Source of the DNA: Folioceros fuciformis
Lineage: Eukaryota; Anthocerotophyta; Anthocerotopsida; Anthocerotales
Length of the DNA stretch: 64,000 nt
NCBI GenBank assembly: GCA_049999805.1
Contig: JBNGIO010006239.1
Span: 237,412-301,411, forward strand
Reading direction: 5' to 3'
In this document: positions 35,669 to 46,744 of the stretch, piece by piece
Layout of the letters: every line of letters begins with the position of its first letter
Position numbering within the stretch: position 1 is the stretch's first letter
Translations under genes and position numbers: made by a program
Notes under the pieces: generated by a model
The model's database searches: none
The model's input: only the letters and a program-made list of their open reading frames with translations
Told to the model about the DNA's origin: nothing

Positions 35669-38600
35669 ATGGCAAGCACAAGTAGAGGAGGTGCAGGGAT
35701 GAGGAAAAGTGTACAATTCGAAGAGGAGGAGGGACAAACCTTACAAATTGACTATCAACAACAAGACTTGGAGCAAGGGAAACAAGAGGACTTGAGACCC
35801 CCTAGTATGAATAAGCTTCCCCTCATCTCATCATCTAACTCAAAAGATCTAAGTTTCCCTAATCCAAGATCAGATGCAACAAGAACAATCTCAAGGAGGA
35901 TGAGTCTACCATTGTATAGGCTGAAAGAAAGGAAACCGTCACCAAGAAGAGCAAGCATACCGCCTGTCCTTGAAATGCTTGATCAAAATAAGTTGATTGA
36001 CATGAACAAAGCACAAAGTATATCAATTATGGAACAAGAGTTGGAGAAACTAATAGAAGAGGACTTCACAAACTCTAGCTTGAAAGAACCTTTTCTTGCA
36101 TCAAGGTCAAGGAATGTCTTGCCTCAATTTTCACCATCAGAGGAGGATTTGGAAAATTTGAGTAGTGATGAGATATCAAGATCAAGGCACAGGATCAAGC
36201 ACACAAGTGCCAAGAGGGGAAGCATACCACTAAGTAAACATAAAGAAAGGAAAGTATGGACAAGAAGAACAAGTGTACCACATACCTTTGATGTGCATGA
36301 AGAAAGTAGGTTTCTTGCAACAGATCAAACACACAATCTTTTCAATACACAAAATAGAATGGTTCATCGTAGAAAGTCAAGTAACCAAGTATTCCCCAGC
36401 CAACTCGTCCATAGACCTTCCATCCATGAAGACAACACTGCAATGAGAAAAAGTTGTACCATACTTGACAACCCAATCTCATTAGTTCATTTGCATGATT
36501 CTAATCCTACACTCACAGTAATAACACACATTCGGAAAGGATTTGGGATGATCTTCATCCTCTTAGGTTTTCTCATGCTTGTTGCATCACTTTGCATCAC
36601 TTATCCTGTTATAGTGCCTATGATGCAAAGAGCTTTATTTTCTGTAAGTTGATTGCATTTTTTTCGTTTTCATTCTATCACATACTTTTTCAAAAATTGG
36701 ATACCATTCTCATGATTTGTTTCTATTCTAACTATGCATAATCTTTGTTGATCAGAATTTAACCATCACAAATTCTACTGAAGGATTTTCTTCTGGTGAT
36801 GGTATCCAAGATGCTCCTAATGCAACATGGTACTTCTGGAACTTAACAAATCACGAAGATGTTTTGGCCGGAACTGGTGCTCCCATGCTAAAGCAAGTAT
36901 GCATGCCTTGAAGCTTTTTGGCAAACTTTGATGTCTATAGATAGTGTACAAATGTAGAATTAAAATCACTTTCTTCTTGCGCTGCTTTGTGTTGGATTAC
37001 AATGTTGGTAGCTCCCATCGCTTTACACAATTTTTTTCAGACTTTGCATCTTAACTCATGTAACAGCTAGGGCCATATGTGGTTCAACAAAAAATAAGGA
37101 CTTTTCAAGTAAATTTCACAAAAAATGATACCGAAGTGTACAGATCATCTGCAATGTTTGGAGCATATGTGTCAGAGACATCTTGTGCAACATGCTCTTT
37201 AGATGACCAAATAACTATAGTAAATAGTGTATATTTGTACTTCACAGGATTATATGCCAGTGAATATGACCTCCTTCAACAATATGTTCCAAACATAATT
37301 AGAAAAGACCTCAGCAAAATTGCGGGTACTTCCTCTGTCTAGAGGATTTGATGTTTTGATATATTGGAAAATCAATGTTTAGGTACAATATACTTATCAT
37401 TTCTCTTCTCTTCAAATATTTTTAGAATCTATTTTGATTAGGTAGATTGAACTAAAATAAGCATTTATTTGATGTAATGTGTTTCTTCTTGCAGATTATC
37501 TTTTGCAACATGGTTACGCTACTTCGACGTCGCAAGCGAAAGACTTATCTTTGCAACAATGGGCTGATTGTAGTGTCTTGAATTTGGCTTCAATCCGTCA
37601 AATTGACTCGTCTTGGTACTATTATCCGGAAATGTGCGGGTGGGCTCAATATGTTGAATATCGAGCTATTTCGATAACCCAGAACGATGCAAATAACATA
37701 TTGTATCAGATGGTGTACGCGATACTGAATTACAATTTCGGTGATGCTTTAGCTATAGCAAACCTTTGGATCCTAGCTTACCCGAGGGGTCGAACAAACC
37801 CTGTGCAAAAGCTTGCTTCTTTGTCAGCAGTGCAAACAGTGGACCTCATGGATTACATTACATACATGACGACTAGTGGCGCTAAGATTTACTTCGAAGA
37901 TGTGATTTGTCAAGGCAATGGGTTGTTCATGACGAGATCTGTGCAAGAAATTTTGTATGGGTACTATGATCCTTTGTTGGAAGGGTATTACGGAACTTTG
38001 AACAAACTTGCTTTTGTCGGGGCGATCAACAGCTTTGCTCAACTCAACAACCCACCGAGTGATTTTATAGAATCTCAGGCATTCATAGGGTTCAAAACAG
38101 GCAAGGGAAATGTCAATGAGATGTTCAATGTTATTCAACAAGGCACGAATATGGGGCTCCGAGCTCCTCCTGTGAATAAAAATGTGATACAATGGGAACA
38201 TGGTTCTATACAAGTTTCAGGCTCATCTGGTGCTTTCTTTGGGCCCGGAGTGGTGAAGAAAGGAAAACCTCAATCCATGTGGATGGACTTGCTTAATCGC
38301 CATATAACATTTGATTACGTCGGAGAATATGTTCTTCAAAACTTAGAAATTTACAAGTATCATATGAGCGATTCTTCCTTAGAAGCATGTGAGCAAATAC
38401 CTTTAGAGTAAGGAAAATTTCTATAATAATGATGATAAGTGTGTGAGTTTTTGCTACCAAAACTCTCAACTAACTCTAAAGTTATGGAGACCTTGGTTGT
38501 GTGACAAGCAGAAATCTGGACAAAGAAGGACCATGCCTATATCCTCAATACTACACTGGAGTATTCAACTTAACTAGATTTTCTAGCTTATTTTATTTGA

Positions 38601-40074
38601 CGCTTCCGCATTTTCTTCGAACTGAACCTCAAGTAAAATATACACTCGGGCTCGCAGGAGATGAGATGTCCGTTGATAGTTACTGGGATGTGACATTAGA
38701 AATCGAGCCCTTTTGGGGCGCTACAATCAATGTCTCTTTCATGTTCCAAAACGTTGTTCCTTTGCAAAGAAGTACTGTGTTGCGCCCGAATTTGTGGTTG
38801 AATTTTAGTTCAAGTTTCTTCCCTAATGTCATGTGGCTTCCAACAACTATAATATCCTCGCAGGTATGTTGTGAAAAAGCATAGAATAGTTTGGTAGTGT
38901 TGATTTATGAATTTGGACTTGAGATACCATGTTTTCCATCTTTGCTCGACTCAATTATGTCATAGATAACGCCGAATACAACATTATTGCATACTTTGTG
39001 GATTAGCAAGCTTTTTGTTTATGGAGTCATTTTCATTTTGGTGTATGTGATTCCCTTTTTGTCAATGGGTTGCATCTTATGCGGATTCCATTTCATGTGG
39101 AAGAAAAGACAGTTTACTTGTTGTGAGAAGGTGAGTGTATGAGTTTGATTTGTTGTCTGATTATTTGTTGTAGTTTGAAGAATTTTGTATAACACTTTTC
39201 CATTTCACCTCAGAAAGAAGAGAAGTTGCATCCTGATATCTTGGTTGCTAGAGTAATTGATCCTATTGAGTTGCAAATCAAGCAGCGTACTTGGGCAAGA
39301 GTAACTCCATCGTTTCAGGAAATGATGGCAACGTTAGCTAACTTGAAGTATGCATTGGGAAGGATTGAAGAAGAGAATCTTTCAAATAAGGAATTGAAAC
39401 ATGTAGAAGAGAATTCTTCAAGGGAGGAATCAAAACATATAGAATCGTCAATATTTGTAGGTGAGCCTCAAGTACCAAGTGAAGAACCTATTGTTAGAGA
39501 AGAAGAAGGAACTATATCACCCATACCCACCATACAAGAGGGAGGATTGGTATCAACTCCATCCATGGTTGGGGAGGAAAAAGTTTTAGTTCCAATGCAA
39601 GAATATGGTTCTTCCTTCACAGGATCCATAGAACGAAGAAAGTTATCAATTTTGGTGGAGGAGGAACAAGAACCTCTTCCAAAGATTCAAAGTCCACGAA
39701 GTTTTGTCTCGCCTAGAGCTTCAATGTTTGCTGGAGTTGCAGGAGCTTCATCAATACATAGAAGGGCCTCTAGCTTTGTGATAGAGGATCACCATAGACA
39801 TTCATTGCTGCAAACTAGAAAGAGTCGGCATGCTAAGTCTTTCAGAGTAGATATTCTAGAAGCATTTGTGGAAATCCCACTACCAACACAAGCCTCCACC
39901 ATGGAGCTTAGTTTATCAAGTGCCTCTCAACAGCCAACTACTGCGCAGATTGAAAGACATGGAACAAGAGAAACAATACAACGATTGTTCCAGCAGAGTT
40001 CTGCAAAGGATGATTTCATGTTTGGAGAGAAACATGAAAGTAGTATTGGACCTGCTTGGGTTGATGACATTTAG
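35669..40074 (+). CDS. CD36/LIMP-2 family receptor with long cytosolic tails
   Basis: Seven exons, 35669-36643, 36756-36896, 37067-37325, 37495-38407, 38512-38863, 38966-39130 and 39214-40074, join in phase to 1221 residues. Layout: Ser/basic N-terminal tail 1-290; membrane helix 292-316 (FILLGFLMLVASLCITYPVI); ectodomain about 317-890 with CD36 signatures ATWYFWNLTNHEDVLAGTG and LGPYVVQQKIRTFQV, many N-x-S/T sites and paired cysteines; second helix 896-921 (FVYGVIFILVYVIPFLSMGC); 300-residue C-terminal tail. Two helices at the ends of a large loop is the CD36 topology. In animals such proteins bind lipids, lipoproteins or lysosomal hydrolases. Usual members are about 470-520 residues with short tails, so these tails are exceptional. 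They carry repeated RRxS(I/L/V)P-like sites. Codons are A/T-rich, unlike the neighbours. Ligand and membrane are unknown. Confidence 0.85.
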
Positions 40075-40234
40075 AGGTAGATCAAATGAGCAATCTTGTG
40101 GATGTGGTGTAGAAGATGAATTTAGGATCTCCAAAAGTGAGTCTTTCAGATTACAAGGTGGTCGTGTGAAAACCGAGTAAATGGATTGGAATCTCAATGC
40201 ACCATGGACTTCGGAGTGACATTAGTACTCCTCT

Positions 40235-42760
40235 AAAAAAACCAGGCTGTGGTAAGGTGGAAAGTTTGTTCCCTAGTGCTCTTTTCGGGTTTTGTAAATG
40301 AGGGACCAATGAGATGACGAGACGTTGCCAGGTGCAAAAGTTGATCTCAGCGTGTTGATAGGTGTGAACATGGTCTGGCCGGGAAAGATTGCTGTTCTCC
40401 AAAGGAAAAGCCAAGGGGTATGTGGACCATGCCAAAAGTGGGACGTCACAGGTCCAGGTAGACGCTGTGTGAACGAGGCACTCGTACACCGCAGCCCATA
40501 GCAAGGGTGTGGCGAGGGAGCTGTTGAACTACCTATCGGGGAGACGTCTTTTGAAGGTGTGGAACATGTAAGAGGAGAAACAGGTGGACACCTGCAAAGG
40601 CCAAACAAATGCTTTACCAGCACATTGAATGTTACCAGAAGGGATAGTGTGGGCTGTGGGGAAGGGAATTGAAGGTGTTACTTGGCACCGACACCGACGC
40701 CGACACCGACACAGACACCGACACCTGATTTTTTTGTCTTTGATGCTTGGGGAGCAGAGGAGGGAAATATTTCAATTGTTGCCAGCTAGCTTGCTGAAGA
40801 TCCGTGAGCTGGCTGAGAGCCGCATTTTTGGTTACCATTGTTGTGATGGGGATTTACACCCAGAGACTGCACAGTGGTGTGACTGCAGTGGACAAGAAGT
40901 GCAAGCATGGCCAGCAGCTGGCAGAGGCAGATCTCCAGCATAATCCAGCTTTGGAATAAGTTTCCTGATACGACTGGATAAGTGCGAGCAGGGAGATGGA
41001 AACGTGTGGGCTCACTGTGCCTTCCTGCAGTCCTCCGGAACCAGATTAGGAAGGAAGCAGACCCGGGATACGGAATTAGCAGCTGCAGACATTGATATCG
41101 TGGGATCTTCTGTTGTTTGGCCATTTGAAGAGTGGCGTGTGGAGATGAGGATGGAGAAGGGATGAGGAGGAGGGAACCCTAAACCACCAGCACCGTCCAC
41201 CGAGACAGGGACCCAACTTGCCGCTCTCAGCTACTCCACCACGGAAAGGATTCCCGACACCAACGGCTGCTGCTGCATGGGCCCCGTCCGCCACGTTGCA
41301 CATCGGGGAGTCAGGATTCCCGCTGACTGAAGAGCTTGGCCGGGCGCTGAGAGGTTGGGTTTTACAGTGTCTCGTCCAGTTCGGCCTGACGGGGGCGTGT
41401 CCTGCTTGCCCGCTGGAACGGCACCTGCCAGATCGCAAAGCATGGGCCATGGAGGTTGTGTGCGACAGTGAGTCTGCGGCTGGCTTGTCAGATGCTCAGA
41501 TGCTAGATTGGCTCCAGAGAAGCGTGTCACGTATCTGCATGCAGCTTCCAACTGCCTTGCCAAATCGACAGTGGCTTCTGTTTCCCGTCACAAGCCTCTC
41601 GGATGCTTGGACACAATTTGGTGCCAGTCGTGGCCCAGCCGGCACCTACTGGCCTTGCCCACCATTTGCTGCTCCTGCTCCTGAAGCTGCACCCGTGTGC
41701 GATCATGATATCTGGCACGGGCCTTCCAGAGTCTCACAGCCACGCTCTCTCTCTGGACCAGCTTCCCTGTACAGTCTGTTTCTCCCTTAAAAGATTATGC
41801 TGTCAGAGCTTGGCGTGTCCAATGTGCATGTTGCATCTCCATGCTTGCTAGCCCAGCCCAGGCCAACTCAGGCCAGCCCAGCCAGCCCTGCCCTGGCCTC
41901 TCATGACTGTCACTGTAATTTTACTCACATGCACATCAACATAATCCATGCCCACTTCACATGCTCCTCTGACCTCCATGGAAACAAGCAAGCAGGGCAT
42001 TCGTTCCCACACCTACAGCTCGTGGTTGGGTTGGAATAGCGACGGCTGTCTGTGAATGTTGGCCAACGCAATGCCAGGGCACTGTTGCCCTTGGTTATGG
42101 CATCCATGTGCGCTCCTCGGCCGATGGCAAGCATACTAATGTCGCCCAACGTTCCTGAGAAACTCCACGGGCCCACAGATTGCGGGGGAGTCAACTCATT
42201 GGCGTTGCTCATGTGGGTGGATCGGCCATGTGTCATGACACACATACGCACTCGGCAGCCTGTCCAGAGTGACAAGTTGTTGCCTGTCATGTCAGTCGCT
42301 TGGTGCACACAAGTCCCGCACGTTCTTCTGCACCTGCAGATATGCATTGAATAGGGCCCTTGATGTGGAGGGCTGCTCTCGCAAACCCAGTCCTTTCACA
42401 TATACCTCGGTGGCTTGTGAAAGCGCTAAATTGAATGTCCATGCAGGTGACGAGGGTGATGAGAGCCCCGCCTCGGATGCCGTCATCGGTGAAAGCTTTT
42501 CAGGCCTTCTTGCGTTCCTGGCGCCCCGCTTCCGGGGGACCCGGGGGCCACCCAGGGAGTAAAGTCAGTGGGATGTTGCATCTCCTGTCAATAATGCTGC
42601 TTGCCACCTGTACTAGGCCCTTTGGTCTGCATGTAGGCCCCCCGGTCTCCATGTAGGCCCCTGGGTCCCCATCTATAGATCGTAGACAATGCCTGATGAA
42701 TCCCTTGCGCTTTCACTGGACAGACTAGTGTTCCAATCGTTGCATGGGGAAGCCCAACCT
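40235..42760. repeat. Segmental duplication, left copy (unknown 2 kb unit)
   Basis: Matches 46745-48790 in the same order and orientation. Anchors: 40540-40615 with 47065-47145, 40740-40900 with 47180-47310, 41800-41860 with 47839-47890, and 42100-42350 with 48350-48590. Contains a 190-codon plus frame (41218-41790) and a 140-codon minus frame (42347-41925), neither of a known family. The minus frame stays partly open in the other copy and shares GPWS, GTL, IGRGAH and RSTH. From 42760 to 43700 I see nothing identifiable apart from the hairpin listed separately. Confidence 0.75.
40684..40725. repeat. Hexanucleotide microsatellite (accgac)n
   Basis: Imperfect run of the six-base unit accgac/accgac-like repeats, about seven copies, inside the left duplicated block. 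It is not obvious in the right copy, so it arose or expanded after the duplication. Confidence 0.8.
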
Positions 42761-43452
42761 GGCAACCACCCACAGTAGTGCCCCTTCACTGCATCTATCA
42801 TGTTCATAGAGAGCTCACCTACTGTACTTCCTCTTGCCTGCTAGTGGGAATGTGCTGGGATTCTGTATTTGCTAAGGTGAATGCTACCATCCGCAACATC
42901 TTGGCACACATCAGGAGCTTCTACTGCTACTTGTGCGGCATAGGGTTGGTGTAGGATGTTAAGCATCTTGGGGAAGACAAGTTCTAGAAGTTGACTGCTC
43001 AGCCGTAGAGCATAGACTTGCACGACGTAGACTGTGTACATCAAATGCATCACACTGTCAGGTGAAGTGAAGACCCGTTCGAGAGAAGCAGGACCGGAGC
43101 TGTATGTATGCGTTTGAGCAAAGGATGGACCAAGAAGCGATGTGGGTTTTGTCGAAGGATGGAAAAAGATGTGACACGAGTTGTGTCGATGGAAAATAGC
43201 TTGTGTCGAAGGATGGGCTCCTGGCCCATGCTCTGCCTCGAATATCTGCTACCATGGCATTCCACGGTTCTTGACTAATACTAATGGCATCACACACCTC
43301 TAGGCATCGTACCAGCTGTCACAGTTTCAAAACATGCGCAATAAGCTTGTGACCATGGAGGGATCCGCCTGAAGCTCTTGTTCTCTCGAAGTTGAACACC
43401 AGTTTGAAGCCCCTTCCCATCCTTTGAAGGTAGGCAACTCACAATTGCACAT

Positions 43453-43483
43453 GCCTCCTTGACGCCTCGAGCGTCAAGGAGGC
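43453..43483. repeat. Perfect inverted repeat, 12-bp arms
   Basis: gcctccttgacg and its exact reverse complement flank a seven-base loop containing ctcgag. It lies in sequence upstream of the truncated topoisomerase copy. A terminator or cruciform is possible; no other evidence. Confidence 0.75.
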
Positions 43484-43719
43484 AAACAAATGTTGCGATC
43501 TCCGGTATGGCGATGCCCTCCTGTTCCTTCTCACTAAAAAAGCCGAAGGGTTCCGTGGCTCATGCCTCATACCCTTCCATTACCGTTAGCACATGCTTTG
43601 TGAAGTCCACGAAACATTCTTCGAGAAGCTTCGAAGCTGCATAGTTTGCATACGTCACATTAAGCTGTTGGCTCTGAAGGGATCTGAATTGAGAACGTTG
43701 TTTCTAGAATTGGATTTGC

Positions 43720-44430
43720 TGCTGATGTTGGACGAGGCCTTCAGCTTTCATCTCTCGTGCAACAAGCTCGTGGGAGTGTTTGAGATCCAATCCCTGTACA
43801 CCACGGAGATAGTGCGTGTCGGTAAGCCATGGGTATGATGGGGACTAGGCTTCGAAAGATGGATCAGTACGGCCATATGAAAACTTCAAGGGGGTGAGGG
43901 ACTCTGCGTCTTCCCAGCAATATCTCTACGGTCTAGTAATGTCGGTAAGTCAGGTCTTGCAATGTGAAACCTATCACGAACATTGGACTTGAAATCATGA
44001 CAGGGCTCTGCCGAGGATGGCCCACACTGTTGCTGGAGATGTACATGGCATTGTTTAGTCCCCATGGAAGAGGAATCGTCTAAACTTTGTCATAGCCCGG
44101 CATAGCTGGTTGCCGCTCCAGATGGTTCTGCTCGGAAAAACCAAAAGTGGTGAGAAGCTCGCAGGAAGGCAAAATCGAGCAATTGTGATAGTGGAGTCAC
44201 CTCTAAAGGCACAAACAATTGAAAAGTATTTCGGGGATCGGTCAGTTGTACTGGCCGGCTATGAGCATGATAGGGACTTGGCATCTGGATCCGGGTCAAT
44301 AAGGCCAGTGGAAGAGTTTCATGGACCCATTGCTGGGAATCTCGTCCCTACCCACAAACTTTCTGGGAAGTGGAAGTTCTGGATTTCTTGCACTGCTTTG
44401 TTTGTTGGAGTTGATGCCCTACGATGAGGC
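43720..44430 (+). pseudogene. Truncated copy of topoisomerase IA exon 1 and upstream DNA
   Basis: Corresponds to 49480-50090. Shared: the stretch ending ccacggagatagtgcgtgtc before the start codon, the N-terminal region, and the Toprim start (VIVESPLKAQTIEKYFGD against VVVESPVKAKTIEKYLGD). Frameshifts break the targeting-peptide part. The conserved loop GYEHDRDLASGSGSIRP is altered and the sequence diverges after EEFHGP. Later exons are absent, so it is non-functional. Confidence 0.88.
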
Positions 44431-44737
44431 AAGTGGGAGCTCTTCGTAGAATCCTCGTACACGCACTTATTTTGTTGGGTGCCAACAACAGATTCGGTTG
44501 CCATACTGTGGCCATCGTTCAGAGACCACTCGGAAGCTGATTCTAGCAAAAGACTTGCAGGACATCCAGGTGAAAGACTGTCCACCGGCACAGTAGTCGG
44601 ATGGGGTGCCAGTATACGGAGCTGGGGTGTTTTGACGGCGAGCTCGGTTTTCTGTACTCGGAAAAGCTTTCTGCCCCTTGCCGACAAGGCCATGAAGCAT
44701 CAAATGCATTGAGCCATGCCTGTGGCCACATCAGAGG

Positions 44738-46030
44738 TTGGCGATGAATCACGTCCAAAGCGGAAGCACAAAGTCGGAGCAACTTAGGAGGCAATTTGGT
44801 TGGATACAAAGGAGGTGGATGATGCTGAGCTCCTGGCAGCCTCCGGTAGCTCCCCAGTCCGCTGCAGTTTTTTCGCGTCCGCCTGGGAATAGGTATGCCT
44901 CAACCCTCACTTGGCTTCAGGCTGGTGTCGTCACAGATGGAAGCCGGGGTGTTAATTGTGGTGCATTTTGTGGCAGAAAAGGCCTTTCACGGATAGCAGT
45001 TGGCAGCGATCGCGTTATCGGGACAGGTCTGTGCGGAGAAACCAGTCCACCTCATTTGCAATTGGCTGGAAGTGTGAGCAGCAAGCTGGGCCTGGGATCG
45101 GGGCCGCATGAAGATTCGGCTTTGGTGGACGTGTCTCAGTATATGTTTGATTTGACCGAGCTTGCTCTAGTGAGTAGTCACGAATTTTACAAATGACACG
45201 CGGATCTGGGGGCTGCCATGAAGGCGGAGACTGAGGAGAAGTACAGCCAGAATGTGAACGCGTTGGCAGGGCATTTGCAGACATGAGATTACTTGCTTGG
45301 TACTGTGGACTGTACTCCAGGGGTATTCGATGATCTACAAGCACAGCATCAAGCTGTGGCTACTAAGACGAAGACTTTGCACCATGCCTGTGAGTGGCTG
45401 GTTATGGAGAAAGACAGGCTTGTGCAGTTTGCTACGGCCCTGACAGCTGAGCTGAGCCAGTTCGATGAGTTGGTGTTAATTGCTACACAGTTTCATGTAC
45501 CTACCATGAGCGTGGAAAGCGGGATTTTCCTTCTGCTTATGGAGCGACTGGATGAATGCATCTCGTTGGTGAGTAACAATCCTGAGTATGCTGATTTTAG
45601 GACACCCCTTATGAAGTTCAGGCAGCTGCATTCCAGGACCTTGGGAATGGTGAGATCTCATGTCCTGTTAGTGCTGAGAGCAGGAGCAGCTCAGGTGCAA
45701 GTGGCTCTCAGGGAAGTATGGGTGCCAGTGGGAAGCTAATCATAGCAGAGGGATCGGAGACGTCAATCCTGTATGTGCGGTTTTAAGCTGCAGCTCATGC
45801 CTTGAAACCTTTGGTGGAGGATATTGAAAGCGAAGGCTCTGAAACACTTCGCTGAACAGCGTCTGGTCTTGGTGCAAGAGGTGGTGCCTCAAGGGCTGGC
45901 AGAAATGCTAAGAACGAGCCTTTGATGTCTTCCACCAGATCTGGATGTGCATACCTGAGTCAGGTTTGTCAGCTTGAGCACCAGATATTTGGTCACTTTT
46001 TTCCTTGGTCCTCTTCTGAGGGTTCACACC
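44738..46030 (+). pseudogene. COG3: Apparently intron-free COG3 (Golgi tether subunit) pseudogene
   Basis: The best frame, 45293-45739, encodes HQAVATKTKTLHHACEWLVM, FDELVLIATQFHVPTMSVES, LLLMERLDECISLVSNNPEY and KFRQLHSRTLGMVRSHVLLV, a close match to plant COG3 (Sec34), a subunit of the conserved oligomeric Golgi complex. Upstream, MKAETEEKYSQNVNALAGHL and, downstream, ILYVRF and [20 protein letters not shown] also match. TGA codons stand where Trp (45194) and Cys (45284) are expected, and further stops and frameshifts follow. About 300 residues' worth of coding sequence run on without visible introns, suggesting reverse-transcribed mRNA. No poly-A tract was found at the right end, so retroposition is likely but not proven. 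Confidence 0.82.
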
Positions 46031-46744
46031 TTACATCCTATTTGAGCCGTAGTGCACAGCTCTGAATGGTGCGTGAAGACCAAGTTCATTCTTGAAGGGG
46101 CTGGATCACCTGTGTGATTTTGGATACGCTAAAAGGTCAGGTGCCAGGAGAGCTTGTGAGGTGGGGAAAATCTGAAGGTAGAAAATGACTCCGAATCCGA
46201 AGGAGAATGAAGGTCTACCGAAGGAGATTACGAAGTTCGAAGCATCTTTGTCTAAGGAAGATATTTCGAGACTTTGGGTGCGAGAAAGGTATTCGGGCCA
46301 AGGCTCCGTAAAGGGGGCTTCGAAAAGGAAGATTTGGGCCAAGGCTTCAAAGGCAAGTTCTGAAGACAAAAAGCGACCACTGAATACTGTTTCTTTTTTT
46401 GGCAAGACCAACTGCAAGACTGAGATTGCAGAAGGCAAAGGAATGCTTTGGAAGCTTTAAAGGCAGCTTTTGAAAACAAGGAACGAAAATTTTCAAGGGC
46501 GATAATTAGGCAGACAGATCCGAATTTTAAAGGACGCTGCGGGAGGCAAGGAAAGGCTAGTGAAGGGTTTGAAGGGAATGGAAAGCAGAGCAGTTAAAGT
46601 CTTCATGGTTGATGGAGCTGACAACAAGAAAGAACCCGGCAAGTACGAAGGAGGAGAAAGACAAGCATATTAGGGTACAAGCGACGATGGAGTTGCTTTA
46701 GATTACATCGTTCTCGTGTGCAAACGGTGCAAATTAGATTAGAA
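46031..46744. other. Unclassified AG-rich sequence
   Basis: Purine-rich on the plus strand (many gaag, aagg motifs), with a 91-codon Lys/Glu/Ser-rich frame at 46185-46460 that has no known motif. It separates the COG3 pseudogene from the right duplicated block. Confidence 0.4.

Noticed and set aside
41218-41790. 190-codon plus frame in the left duplicated block
   Set aside because: The counterpart in the right block is broken, no known motif is present and composition is low-complexity; kept only as part of the repeat.
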